Positions 24,170 to 32,319 of a DNA stretch of 32,319 nucleotides are shown here, piece after piece (the stretch's first letter is position 1; every line of letters starts with the position of its first letter). The stretch lies in NCBI GenBank assembly GCA_944391425.1, contig CALXTO010000015.1:1-32319 (forward strand), in the 5' to 3' direction. The notes beneath the pieces are model-generated. The model had not been told where the DNA came from and ran no database searches. It worked only from the letters and a program-made list of their open reading frames with translations. The stretch comes from an uncultured Alphaproteobacteria bacterium. GTDB lineage: Bacteria; Pseudomonadota; Alphaproteobacteria; RF32; CAG-239. A program made the position numbers and the translations under genes.

Positions 24170-26089
24170 ATGCATACCATTCACAGCCTGATCGTCGACC
24201 TGACGCTGATAACGATTTATGCGGGAATTATCACGCTGATTTTCAAAAAGCTCAAACAACCTACCGTTTTGGGCTATATTCTGGCAGGTATCATCGCCGG
24301 CCCTTTCTTTAATTTCCTGCCTACCGTCAACGACAGGGAAAACTTGACCATTTGGGCAGACATCGGCGTGATCTTTCTGCTTTTCGGACTGGGACTTGAA
24401 TTCAGCTTCAACAAAATGGTCAATGTCGGCAAAGCAGCCATGATAACCGCAACCGCTAACATATTTTTCCTGCTTTTTCTGGGCTACAACACCGGCTTGC
24501 TGCTCGGCTGGTCCACCATGGACAGCTTTTTTCTTGGCAGCATGATTTCAATGTCATCAACCACTATTATCATCAAAGCTTTTGACGACCTCAATATCAA
24601 AAGACAAAAGTTTACGGATTTGGTTTTTGGCGTACTGGTTGTTGAAGACATTGTCGGCATTTTGCTTTTGGTACTGCTGCCGACCATTGCCCTGAGCAAC
24701 AGCATTAACGGCATTGAATTGGCCGTCAGCACGCTGAAACTGGTATTCTTTCTGGTACTCTGCTTTATTCTCGGTATTTATCTGATACCCACTTTCCTCA
24801 AAAAAATAACCGTTTTTCTCAATGATGAAATGCTCCTTTTGATAACAATCAGCCTGTGCTTCGGCATGGTTCTGCTCGCCACTTCTTCCGGTTTTTCGGC
24901 AGCGCTCGGCGCGTTCATTATGGGGTCCATTCTGGCTGAAAGCGAATTGATTCAACGCATTGAACATATCATCAAGCCCCTGAAAGATTTCTTCGGCGCC
25001 GTCTTTTTCGTTTCCGTCGGCATGATGGTCAACCCGGCCATGTTTGTGGAATATGCCTGGCCGATTCTGGCAATCACCGTAATTGTTATTGCCGGTAAAA
25101 TCGCCTTTTCCTGCTTTGGTTTCACGATTTCGGGACAACCGTTGAAAACCGCTATCATGGGCAGTTTTTCTTTAGCTCAGGTCGGAGAATTTGCTTTCAT
25201 TATTGCCAGCCTGGGCATGAGTCTGGGTGTCTTAGACGCCAAGGTATACCCGATTATCGTAGCCGTATCGGTCATCACCACATTCCTGACGCCCATGATG
25301 ATAAAAGCGGCTGAACCGTTTTACCGTTTCATCAAAAAAATTCTCCCCGGCTCATGGAGCAACTACATTGACCAGAATACCTCATCCGCTCCAATTTCTC
25401 AGTCAGAAGAAAAATTATGGGGAGCCCTCTTTAAAAATTATTTTCTGCGTCTGGTCATTTTTTCCATCATCCTTTACAGTATCATCTTTTTATCGGCACA
25501 TTTCCTGCGTCCTTTTTTACGGACCTTGCTGCCCGACTACGCGCAAAGATTTACGACTACGGCACTCACTTTTATCTTTATGTCTCCTTTCTTAAAGGCT
25601 CTCATTGGCTGGGAAGCGATTATTCCCGCCTTCATCAAAGATTTTATTGCCCGCTTCTTCTGCCGTCTGAGCCGGCATGAAAACAAAGAAGAAGTCAAAA
25701 ACTCCGTTTTGCGCCGACTTGAAAAATACCTCAGTTTCTGCAGTGTCGACCATGCTGAAGATACCAAAAACTTCTTTATTTCCAACAACAAAGTCGCCAA
25801 AATATACTACAAACTCTGGATGGCTAAAAAGTCAAACCGGTTGCCGCTGATCTTCCTCACCAGCTTTCGTTTGCTGATAATTTCTTTCTTTATCGTCACC
25901 GTCGTCCATAAATTTCTGACCGAAAATACACAGGTCACCATGCTGCTGGTTCTGCTTTCCATCTTCCTGTTGCTGCAATCGCGCTGGCTGCTGAATCAGT
26001 ACATCAAGATAGAGACTCAGTTTTTCAAAAACCTCAACGGCAATGCGCCGCGCGGTGAAATCCCAGAAAAAACGGATTCCAAATCATAA
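24170..26089 (+). CDS. CPA2 family cation/proton antiporter without RCK domain
   Basis: A 639-aa integral membrane protein. Residues 1 to about 390 form the antiporter core with GYILAGIIAGP, DIGVIFLLFGLGLEFS, SMSSTTIIIKAF, GVLVVEDIVGILLL (ion-site region), GFSAALGAFIMGSILAES, FFVSVGMMVNP and SLAQVGEFAFIIAS. This is the Kef/YbaL-like pattern. Instead of a cytoplasmic TrkA-N/RCK domain, the remaining 250 residues hold about five more hydrophobic segments with a charged loop. So the ligand-gating domain of Kef proteins is missing. A GGAAA site precedes the ATG. The ion specificity (K+ or Na+) is undetermined. Confidence 0.88.
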   Translation: MHTIHSLIVDLTLITIYAGIITLIFKKLKQPTVLGYILAGIIAGPFFNFLPTVNDRENLTIWADIGVIFLLFGLGLEFSFNKMVNVGKAAMITATANIFFLLFLGYNTGLLLGWSTMDSFFLGSMISMSSTTIIIKAFDDLNIKRQKFTDLVFGVLVVEDIVGILLLVLLPTIALSNSINGIELAVSTLKLVFFLVLCFILGIYLIPTFLKKITVFLNDEMLLLITISLCFGMVLLATSSGFSAALGAFIMGSILAESELIQRIEHIIKPLKDFFGAVFFVSVGMMVNPAMFVEYAWPILAITVIVIAGKIAFSCFGFTISGQPLKTAIMGSFSLAQVGEFAFIIASLGMSLGVLDAKVYPIIVAVSVITTFLTPMMIKAAEPFYRFIKKILPGSWSNYIDQNTSSAPISQSEEKLWGALFKNYFLRLVIFSIILYSIIFLSAHFLRPFLRTLLPDYAQRFTTTALTFIFMSPFLKALIGWEAIIPAFIKDFIARFFCRLSRHENKEEVKNSVLRRLEKYLSFCSVDHAEDTKNFFISNNKVAKIYYKLWMAKKSNRLPLIFLTSFRLLIISFFIVTVVHKFLTENTQVTMLLVLLSIFLLLQSRWLLNQYIKIETQFFKNLNGNAPRGEIPEKTDSKS

Positions 26090-26156
26090 ATCTTGAGTTG
26101 ATTTATCTTTTAAAATCTATAAAATAAATGCAACAAAAAACTCTGTCAGGAACACT

Positions 26157-29100
26157 ATGCCATATACAATTAACGACCTGCGGCGCACTTGGGCCGAAAA
26201 TGCCAATGACTACCAAAATAAGGAAATCGGTGGCGGCGTACATAATTTCATCAATATGGCTCTGCAATGTCCGGAACTTTTCGGCCTCAAGCTCAAACCT
26301 AAACGTTCCACAATGCCGTTTTCCTACACGCATGACACAGAGGGCGCTCCCAACGGACGCCCTGATTTTGTTATCTATATTGACAAAGAAATCGCCATCC
26401 CTGTTGAAGCCAAACGCTATACCCATATCAACGAGGGCGAAAAACAACTTTTCCGCTATCAGCTGGATTGGTGCCAAAATGCCCGTTACGGCATTCTCAC
26501 CGACGGCTACACCTGGCGTTTTTACAATAACACCGCCAGCCGCGAACTGAATCTGGATGACCTCCTGAATACGCCGCAAAAATTCACGGACTTCTGGCAG
26601 GACTATACCAAACCCGAAAAATACTATCTTTCTTTTTTTGAACCTCAGATGCAGGACAATTTGTTTTCCCAAGAAGAGAGCATCAACGTCGAAAACAATC
26701 GCGGCATATTTTTTGACGACATCACCAAACTGATTGATAAATTCAAAAACAAGCTTGACCTGGCCGGATACTTTACCGATCTGGAACCCAAAGAACGGCA
26801 GAAAAAAGCAACCGAACTCTCTTATGCTTACCTGATTCAGTTTATTCTTTACAAAACCCTGGTTGACAACGCCTACGCCGCATTCTCCGACGAATTTGCC
26901 CTGCGTACGGAGCAAATCTACCGCGCTCTTAAAGCTCGGTCCTACAGCGCCGTGCTCAATCAGATTTCAGGCATTTCCAATACCATTTCCCAACACATCT
27001 ACCGCCCTTTCAGCAGTGAACAATCCCTCATTGAACAAAAAATCCGTAATGTTTTAATGCTTCCCCAACAGGAGATCAGCGACATCTCATTGTGGTTAGA
27101 CATTATCATTTTTATCCGTCGTTACGATTTTTCCTCCATTAAAAACGACATTTTCGGCTTCATTTATGAAAACTACCTCAAGGACCTTTATGAAGAACAG
27201 CAAAAAGGCCAGTATTTCACCGATCCGGCCGTTGTCAACTTCATGCTCGACGAAATCGGCTTCACCACAAACTACATTCGCGGAGAGTATCAGAATTTCC
27301 GCAACAGCAAAAACAAAGAGATACGGCTGTCACTGATTGATCCTTCCTGCGGCAGCGGAACTTTTCTTTACAGTGCCGTCGACCGCATTATTGATGCCCT
27401 GGACGACAACTCTGAAAATATGTCCATGTTCATTAAAAATCTTGTCAACGGCAATATCTTTGGCCTCGACATTGCCGAATTTCCGCTCTATCTGGCGGAA
27501 ATGAGCATTTTGATGCGCATGCTGCCGCTGATTGTTAATCAAAGATACAACAATCCCGTTGACAAGAAAATAAAGGTTTTCAAAACCAACGACAGCATCA
27601 GCGAATTCATGGACACGGGAATTATCGCTGGCGACATCGTCCGTGCCAAAAACGAAAACCAGCTTGACTTCTTTTCCGAAAGACAGGATCTTGGCTACCA
27701 AAGCTATATTCGCGACGAAGACGACCTCCGCGAAATGAAAACCAGCCTGCAAAAACGGACGCGCTTTGACTTTGTCATCGGCAACCCGCCCTACATCGGT
27801 TACAACGAATGCTGCAGACAAAAAGCCCTTTTCACCGAGCTGATCCGAGAACGCAAAATGTTTATGAACAACATTTACGGCATCAACCTCCACAGCATCC
27901 CCGGACATCCCAAAAAATCCCCGCCCAAACCGAACCTTTACGCCTTTTTCATGGCGCTTGGCCTGGGACTGCTTAAAGACAAAGGTGTCATCTCCTACAT
28001 CATTCCCCAGACTTTGCTTAATGCCGAAGCTTTTGACGTTTTGCGCTACCATCTGGCCAAATTCACCACGATTGACAAGATCATCACCTTCGCCGGTAAT
28101 ATGTTTATTGGCCGTGGCATTCACCAAAACAAGCCTGTTGCCACCTCCAGCCTGATTTTTGTCGTCCGCCGCAAAAAGCCTTCTGCCCGTCACAAGGTCA
28201 AAGTCATCCGCTATCAGAACTATGACAACGACGGCAGCCTTGGCGCATACCTTTCCTCCGAACGGAAAACGACCGCTTCCGTTTTGCAGTCCGAACTCCT
28301 TAAAAAAGCAGGCAATTGGAACTTTTTGCAGTACTTAGGTAATCTGGGAATTATCAAATTCTGCCAACAATATGAAAAAAATGCCGGTTTGTCACAATAC
28401 TACAATCACGACGAAGCCCAACAGGAATTCAACTCCGCTTTTTATTTTGACATCGGATACAATATCGATGAATCAAATCTGTCCCCGCAGGAAGACGGCT
28501 TTCTCTACCCTAAAATCAACGAGCAGTTCTACAATATTCTTCAGGCGCGCGGCTATTATCCCGAAGACCGACCGATAAAACTCCTCAAAAACAACCAGGG
28601 CCTCAAGCTGCTCAACAGCCGCTGCAAAATTCTCTGGTCATACAACAACCCGCGCAAATTTCATTTTACGGATCAAAAAGTAATCTGGGCGCGCAACAGC
28701 ATTTGCGGCATCGGCAGCAACAATCATGAAGAACTTTTATACCTTTTTGCTTTGCTGAATGCGCCGGTCAACATCGCCATCCTCAATCTCAAGCTGCGCA
28801 ACCCCAATGAGAAGGCGCTTTTGGTATCTTTGCAGGCAATCCGTCAATATATCAAAGCTCCGAAGATTACCAAAACAAACCTGCCGCTTAAAAAGGAAAT
28901 CATTTCCCAAACCCAAAAACTCCTGAATATGGAAAAGGTTTTCCTTAAAGACATCGTTGATTTTTCCGCCATCGGCATCCAAAAATTCGATTCTGTCGCC
29001 GTTGAAGATTGCAAACTCCTTCTGTCCAACGGCAGCCGACATTTTGAATTAAATATTCCGCCGGCTCAGGCTCCTGTCGTCGTTTCAGCCTTAAACGCCG

Positions 29101-29351
29101 CATTTGTCAAAGACGGGAAACCCTTGTTTGAACAAATCAGCTTGACCGAACTTAAGTACCTCTGTTGTATCGACACAACAGCCCAGAATAAGCTGAAAGA
29201 ATACATTGATGACTTGGTCTTCGCTCTTTACTTTAACATAAGGATAGGCAAACCGGACTTTTCCCAAGCCGAGAAAATACATCAAACCTGCGCCCGAAAT
29301 CCGCATTACGCCCTGCCGCTTTCTATAGCCTCAAGACATAACATTTTATAA
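26157..29351 (+). CDS. Single-chain type IIG restriction-modification enzyme (Eco57I-like)
   Basis: A 1064-aa protein joining nuclease and adenine methyltransferase. The N-terminal PD-(D/E)xK nuclease has GRPDFVIYID (Asp70) and IPVEAK (Glu84, Lys86). A helical connector follows. The gamma-type N6-adenine methyltransferase has motif I DPSCGSGTF (from 395), GLDIAEFPLYLAEMS, and motif IV DFVIGNPPYIGY (about 538-549). The last 350 residues would be the target-recognition domain. In type IIG enzymes one chain both methylates and cuts at a distance from an asymmetric site. AGGA precedes the ATG. It stands alone, with no specificity subunit or helicase gene. The nuclease looks intact, so it is probably active; the recognition sequence is unknown. 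Confidence 0.9.
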   Translation: MPYTINDLRRTWAENANDYQNKEIGGGVHNFINMALQCPELFGLKLKPKRSTMPFSYTHDTEGAPNGRPDFVIYIDKEIAIPVEAKRYTHINEGEKQLFRYQLDWCQNARYGILTDGYTWRFYNNTASRELNLDDLLNTPQKFTDFWQDYTKPEKYYLSFFEPQMQDNLFSQEESINVENNRGIFFDDITKLIDKFKNKLDLAGYFTDLEPKERQKKATELSYAYLIQFILYKTLVDNAYAAFSDEFALRTEQIYRALKARSYSAVLNQISGISNTISQHIYRPFSSEQSLIEQKIRNVLMLPQQEISDISLWLDIIIFIRRYDFSSIKNDIFGFIYENYLKDLYEEQQKGQYFTDPAVVNFMLDEIGFTTNYIRGEYQNFRNSKNKEIRLSLIDPSCGSGTFLYSAVDRIIDALDDNSENMSMFIKNLVNGNIFGLDIAEFPLYLAEMSILMRMLPLIVNQRYNNPVDKKIKVFKTNDSISEFMDTGIIAGDIVRAKNENQLDFFSERQDLGYQSYIRDEDDLREMKTSLQKRTRFDFVIGNPPYIGYNECCRQKALFTELIRERKMFMNNIYGINLHSIPGHPKKSPPKPNLYAFFMALGLGLLKDKGVISYIIPQTLLNAEAFDVLRYHLAKFTTIDKIITFAGNMFIGRGIHQNKPVATSSLIFVVRRKKPSARHKVKVIRYQNYDNDGSLGAYLSSERKTTASVLQSELLKKAGNWNFLQYLGNLGIIKFCQQYEKNAGLSQYYNHDEAQQEFNSAFYFDIGYNIDESNLSPQEDGFLYPKINEQFYNILQARGYYPEDRPIKLLKNNQGLKLLNSRCKILWSYNNPRKFHFTDQKVIWARNSICGIGSNNHEELLYLFALLNAPVNIAILNLKLRNPNEKALLVSLQAIRQYIKAPKITKTNLPLKKEIISQTQKLLNMEKVFLKDIVDFSAIGIQKFDSVAVEDCKLLLSNGSRHFELNIPPAQAPVVVSALNAAFVKDGKPLFEQISLTELKYLCCIDTTAQNKLKEYIDDLVFALYFNIRIGKPDFSQAEKIHQTCARNPHYALPLSIASRHNIL

Positions 29352-29375
29352 CTCCCTTCACTATATTGTGGATAA

Positions 29376-29525
29376 TCCTCTGCGTTGCGCAGTTTATCTT
29401 TACCACTGTCACAATTACCAATTCTCCCCGCAAAACTTCAATTGGATGTACAACCCGGGACAATCCGCTTGCTTGAAACCAATGACAACATGGTCTATAA
29501 CGCCGACATCAGAATCAATTTTTGA
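29376..29525 (+). pseudogene. Possible C-terminal remnant of an outer-membrane beta-barrel protein
   Basis: An open stretch of 49 codons without a start codon runs from a stop at 29373 to a TGA at 29523. Its end (LETNDNMVYNADIRINF) alternates polar and hydrophobic residues and finishes in phenylalanine, like the last strand of BAM-inserted barrels. The first half does not look like a barrel. It may be the scar of a gene deleted when the restriction gene arrived. Weak evidence. Confidence 0.25.
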
Positions 29526-29529
29526 CTCA

Positions 29530-29561
29530 AATGAAGCCTGACAAACTAATCAGGCTTCATT
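29530..29561. terminator. Perfect 12-bp hairpin between convergent genes
   Basis: AATGAAGCCTGA and its exact complement enclose an 8-nt loop, 10 nt from the hydrolase stop. There is no long T-tract on either side, so it may be a weak bidirectional terminator or an mRNA 3'-end stabiliser. Confidence 0.6.
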
Positions 29562-29571
29562 GCATAAAATC

Positions 29572-30390
29572 TTACTCAATAAACTGAATGATTGAGTCAT
29601 ATAATTCTGTCCGGCTCCGTTCAGTCGTAAAATTATGTCCGCCACCGGAAACGACACTCAAAGCTTTATTGCTGCCCAAAGTCCGGTAAAGATCTTTAAC
29701 GTCTCGAGGAGCAATAATGTTATCATCGCTTGTTGTAATTAGCAAAACCTTTGCTTTAATATTTTCTGCAAGTTTAAGCGCATCATATGTCTTGGATTCC
29801 TCAACAACGGCATAAGGAATAATTGCCGTCTGATAATGATAAATCCCATTTTTCTTCCAATCCTTGCAAAAATCAGGCATATTGTCCATGCAGCTTTTTT
29901 CCCATCTGTTTCCGCTCACAACCGGGGTTATTGCAATGACATCTCTGACCAAGGCAGGATTTTCGGCAGCATATTGCAAAATTGACGCTCCGCCCAACGA
30001 ATGCCCAGCCAACGTCACCGACCCGTCATAAAATTTTTGTGTTTTTATCCAGTTGATAACCGTTTCCAAATCATTTTTAAAAGTAGACAGGCGAACATCA
30101 GCAACATTCCTGCCGCTTTTGCCCAAAGAATATCTGCTGTCAAACGTTATAACCAAATACCCCTTGTCCAAAAAGGCTTTTTTAGCCGTCTGCACGGCAG
30201 GATGTTCCATATTCGAAGCCAGTCCGTGTTGAATAATGGCTACTTTTTTATTACCGGTACTCTCATCTCTCGCCAGTTCCAAATAAATTGATTCATTTTG
30301 TGCGTTTTGAATCAAAACCTCATACGGCAGTTCATTTTTTGAACATGCCGTCATTAAAAATAAAAAAATGGCAAAGCCAAATCTTTTCAT
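29572..30390 (-). CDS. Alpha/beta hydrolase lipoprotein
   Basis: A 272-aa envelope-anchored hydrolase. The signal MKRFGFAIFLFLMTACSK ends in the lipobox LMTA-Cys. The fold signatures are IIQHGLASNMEHPAVQ (oxyanion HG), VITFDSRYSLGKSG, the nucleophile elbow LAGHSLGGASI, VLLITTSDDNIIAPRD (acid) and GGGHNFTTER (histidine), so unlike the exported hydrolase at 12566 it uses serine. Such proteins are annotated as esterases or peptidase-like hydrolases. The ATG at 30390 has GGAGAAGG upstream; a GTG at 30402 is in frame but unlikely. It is divergent from the DUF362 gene and could share its control region. The substrate is unknown. Confidence 0.85.
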   Translation of the reverse strand: MKRFGFAIFLFLMTACSKNELPYEVLIQNAQNESIYLELARDESTGNKKVAIIQHGLASNMEHPAVQTAKKAFLDKGYLVITFDSRYSLGKSGRNVADVRLSTFKNDLETVINWIKTQKFYDGSVTLAGHSLGGASILQYAAENPALVRDVIAITPVVSGNRWEKSCMDNMPDFCKDWKKNGIYHYQTAIIPYAVVEESKTYDALKLAENIKAKVLLITTSDDNIIAPRDVKDLYRTLGSNKALSVVSGGGHNFTTERSRTELYDSIIQFIE

Positions 30391-30521
30391 TACCTTCTCC
30401 ACTGCTGTTTCCGCTAATTATGCCGATATTTGCAAAACTTTTGAGATTTTTATGTTATTCGGATTTAGATTAAAAACAATATCTTTTTAATATTTTAAAA
30501 CTTAAAACATCAATTTTTGTC

Positions 30522-30552
30522 TTGACTTAGAGTATACTCAAAGAATTACCCT
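30522..30552 (+). promoter_or_regulatory. MerR-type promoter/operator of the DUF362-flavodoxin operon
   Basis: TTGACT (30522-30527) and TACCCT (30547-30552) are 19 bp apart, too far for good unaided transcription. The spacer is filled by the near-perfect 18-bp palindrome CTTAGAGTATACTCAAAG (30526-30543). A 19-bp spacer with a central dyad is the hallmark of MerR-family activation by DNA distortion. No complete MerR regulator gene is in this window. The remaining gap back to 30403 is AT-rich with no other clear signal. Confidence 0.68.
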
Positions 30553-30581
30553 AATTAAAAAATGTTCTACAAGGAGGAAAA

Positions 30582-31466
30582 ATGCCAAAACCCATTGTTT
30601 ACTTCACGAAAGAAATCACGCCGGACAGCCTGATTAAAATCTACAAAAAACTGAATAAAAAACTCAACGGTAATATCGGAGTCAAAATCTCAACCGGAGA
30701 ACCAGGCGGACATAATTACCTAAAACCGGATCTAATCGGTAAACTGGTCCAAGAGCTTAACGCCACAATCATTGAATGCAATACGGCCTATAACGGCCGC
30801 CGCAATACTTCCGCCGCACACTGGGAGGCAATTAAAGAACATGGCTTTACTCAAATCGCTCCGGTCGATATTATGGACAGTGAAGGAGAAATAGAGCTTC
30901 CTGTCCATGGTCGGCATCTGGATGTCGATATTGTCGGCAGCCATTTGCAAAACTACGACGCCATTTTGAATCTTGCTCATTTTAAAGGTCATGCCATGGG
31001 CGGTTTTGGAGGCGTCCTAAAAAATCAATCCATCGGCATCGCTTCCAGCAATGGTAAAACATATATCCACACCGCTGGCGTCACCCGCAATCCGGCCGAG
31101 CTGTGGGACAACCTTCCGGAGCAAAACGCTTTCCTGGAATCAATGGCCGAAGCAGCCAAAGCCGTCGCCGATTATATGAAAGGAAATATCCTCTACATTA
31201 ATGTCATGAACAATCTATCTGTCGACTGTGATTGCGACTCTCACCCCGAAGCCCCTTGCATGAGCGATATCGGCATCTTGGCCTCAACTGATCCGGTAGC
31301 CGTTGATCAGGCATGTATTGATAAAATATGGACTTCAACGGACAAAGGGCGCGATCATTTTATTGCCCGGGTAGAAAGGCAAAACGGACGCCACATCCTG
31401 CCATATGCAGAGGCAATCGGCTTGGGTTCGCGCGATTATGAATTAGAAGACCTGGACAATGGCTAA
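30582..31466 (+). CDS. DUF362 domain protein
   Basis: A 294-aa DUF362 protein. KISTGEPGGHNYLKPDLI near residue 35, ECNTAYNGRRNTSAAHW, and NLAHFKGHAMGGFGGVLKN in the centre are family blocks. A cysteine cluster DCDCDSHPEAPCMSDIG (around 220) may bind iron-sulfur or another metal, but the two-cluster ferredoxin domain found in longer members is missing. AAGGAGG is an excellent ribosome site. It is the first gene of an operon with a membrane-directed flavodoxin and is preceded by a MerR-type promoter. Function in the family is uncharacterised; a redox or stress role is inferred from the neighbour. Confidence 0.88.
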   Translation: MPKPIVYFTKEITPDSLIKIYKKLNKKLNGNIGVKISTGEPGGHNYLKPDLIGKLVQELNATIIECNTAYNGRRNTSAAHWEAIKEHGFTQIAPVDIMDSEGEIELPVHGRHLDVDIVGSHLQNYDAILNLAHFKGHAMGGFGGVLKNQSIGIASSNGKTYIHTAGVTRNPAELWDNLPEQNAFLESMAEAAKAVADYMKGNILYINVMNNLSVDCDCDSHPEAPCMSDIGILASTDPVAVDQACIDKIWTSTDKGRDHFIARVERQNGRHILPYAEAIGLGSRDYELEDLDNG

Positions 31467-32040
31467 TAAACCTACAAAAATAATCATCCTGGCTGCCATA
31501 CTCTTTCTTATGACAGCCGGAATTTCAGTATCCCGGGAGAACAATAAAATGAATATACCCCAAACCTTAGTTGTCTACTTTTCCCATAGCGGCAATACCA
31601 AACGCATCGCCGATAAAATCGCTCTTGCTGTTAACGCGGATACCGCGCGTATAGAAACGGTCATTCCTTACAGCGGCACTCCTGATGAAATTTCGAATCA
31701 AGGAAAAAAGGAAGTTCACAGTGCCTATAAACCTGAAATCAAACCTTTAAATGTCAACCTTTCCGATTATAAACGAATTGTCATCGGCACGCCGACATGG
31801 TGGTATACAATGGCGCCGGCCGTTCTTACTTTCTTTTCCCAAACCGACTTAAGCGACAAAGATGTTGTTCTATATATGACAAATGCCGGGTGGCCCGGAC
31901 ATACAATCAAAGATATGCAAAAAGCAGCCGGTAGAGCCAACATTATTTCGACCAAAGAAATCTTATTTGATTCTGGCGGCGGTAATCAAATGATTACGTC
32001 TGAAAAAGAAATCGATGCTTGGATTGCCAGCTGGAAATAA
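31459..32040 (+). CDS. Exported or membrane-anchored flavodoxin
   Basis: A 193-aa flavodoxin-like protein. An N-terminal hydrophobic segment (KIIILAAILFLMTAGISVS) acts as signal or anchor. The FMN phosphate loop is YFSHSGNTKRIA; IVIGTPTWWYTMAPAVLTF and NAGWPGHTIKDM form the isoalloxazine-binding loops. This is the flavodoxin_4-like group common beside stress genes in gut bacteria. Its ATG overlaps the DUF362 stop by 8 nt, implying coupled translation. An internal ATG at 31549 (MNIPQTLVVYFS) could give a cytoplasmic form. Its electron partner is unknown; DUF362 is the obvious candidate. Confidence 0.87.
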   Translation: MANKPTKIIILAAILFLMTAGISVSRENNKMNIPQTLVVYFSHSGNTKRIADKIALAVNADTARIETVIPYSGTPDEISNQGKKEVHSAYKPEIKPLNVNLSDYKRIVIGTPTWWYTMAPAVLTFFSQTDLSDKDVVLYMTNAGWPGHTIKDMQKAAGRANIISTKEILFDSGGGNQMITSEKEIDAWIASWK

Positions 32041-32101
32041 TGCAAAAAATATGTTATTGACGCTCATTAATTTCACCGAAGTCATCGTTTCGTCTGGCTC
32101 T

Positions 32102-32120
32102 TGGCTGCGGGGGTAGGATT
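32102..32120 (-). pseudogene. tRNA 3'-end look-alike (19 nt)
   Basis: 17 of 19 positions match the start of the tRNA 3' end at 32283-32301, including CCA, and stop at the T-loop, where GGTTC sits in reverse orientation. It lacks a terminator on its left. It is probably an old or related attachment-site remnant. 32041-32101 shows nothing else. Confidence 0.5.
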
Positions 32121-32223
32121 GGTTCTCACACTCGCATTGCTCGGTTTGTTCCACTACGCTCATTCGGCTTTCGCTCACCGGCGTTCTTTCGCTTGTAATG
32201 AACCTGCTTTTCCCGTAGGTTCA
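32121..32223 (-). repeat. Repeat unit related to the tRNA-Pro mini-element
   Basis: Bounded by GGTTC (32121-32125) and GAACC (32200-32204). The core 32151-32183 shares the CACT-CGCT-CATTCG-CT-TCGCTCA series with 16007-16041. A perfect 7-bp hairpin TGAACCT/AGGTTCA (32199-32205 and 32217-32223) ends it. It lacks a credible reading frame. Confidence 0.5.
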
Positions 32224-32245
32224 GATCTAACCACGCCATACAAAA

Positions 32246-32279
32246 ACAAAAAAAAGCAGCCGCGAGGGCTGTTTTTTGT
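32246..32279 (-). terminator. Terminator of the right-edge tRNA
   Basis: On the minus strand CAGCC/GGCTG (32267-32271 with 32257-32261) forms a 5-bp stem followed by an eight-T tract after one C. It lies immediately downstream of the tRNA 3' end; A/T tracts on both sides allow action in both directions. Confidence 0.8.
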
Positions 32280-32282
32280 TAA

Positions 32283-32319
32283 TGGTTGCGGGGGGAGGAT
32301 TTGAACCTCCGACCTTCAG
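32283..32319 (-). tRNA. tRNA, 3' part only (5' part outside the window)
   Basis: On the minus strand the sequence ends in CCCCCGCAACCA with T-stem GGAGG/CCTCC around TTCAAAT. The anticodon lies outside the window. The CCCCCGCAACCA end and AAGGTCGG variable region resemble initiator tRNA-fMet, but the isotype cannot be assigned. Confidence 0.88.

Noticed and set aside
26103-26915. Minus-strand open frame of 270 codons opposite the restriction enzyme N terminus
   Set aside because: Antisense to the conserved nuclease domain; no ribosome binding site and no known pattern.
27330-28193. Minus-strand open frame of 287 codons inside the restriction enzyme
   Set aside because: It lies opposite the methyltransferase motifs and has no start signal or recognisable domain.

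Overview
The window looks like the chromosome of an alphaproteobacterium of moderate GC content. The clearest clade marker is a CcrM-type GANTC adenine methyltransferase with rnhB directly upstream, a gene order typical of Alphaproteobacteria. A Ppx/GppA-rlmE pair and slyX fit the same picture. A rubredoxin-flavin reductase fusion, a Prx6-type peroxiredoxin, MsrAB and a DUF362-flavodoxin pair suggest a microaerophilic or anaerobic, possibly host-associated, lifestyle. That lifestyle reading is inference; no species can be named from sequence alone.

Layout. 1-7984 is almost entirely minus strand and mostly housekeeping: the first codons of an unidentified gene with a good promoter, rRNA methyltransferases rsmB and rlmE, two tandem Ppx/GppA phosphatases, ccrM, rnhB, an S66 LD-carboxypeptidase and a peroxiredoxin. 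8119-12428 holds a CPA1 antiporter core with an overlapping histidine phosphatase, the flavin reductase-rubredoxin fusion, slyX, and a Pif1-like helicase ending in a WYL-like domain. 12566-15803 is a divergent LysR module: LysR on plus, and on minus DUF3737, a small unknown protein and a secreted alpha/beta hydrolase, ending at a strong terminator.

15804-16330 has no protein gene but is the most structured stretch. It contains an intact tRNA-Pro(CGG), its terminator, a 21-bp-arm palindrome, a repeat unit, and a second copy of the tRNA 3' end with its own terminator. A comparable arrangement (tRNA 3'-end look-alike, related repeat core, hairpin, terminator, tRNA) occurs at the right edge, 32102-32319. 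Together they suggest a family of very small elements that sit at tRNA 3' ends.

16385-23167 carries a solo zeta-toxin-like kinase, ugd (UDP-glucose dehydrogenase), and a surface-glycan cassette: RgpF-like protein, MsbA-like ABC exporter, a GT-A glycosyltransferase and a PIG-L deacetylase, the last two translationally coupled. 23232-29351 holds MsrAB, a CPA2 antiporter and a single-chain type IIG restriction-modification enzyme. 29572-32040 holds a lipoprotein hydrolase divergent from a DUF362-flavodoxin operon whose promoter has the 19-bp spacer and palindrome of MerR-family control; no complete MerR gene lies in the window.
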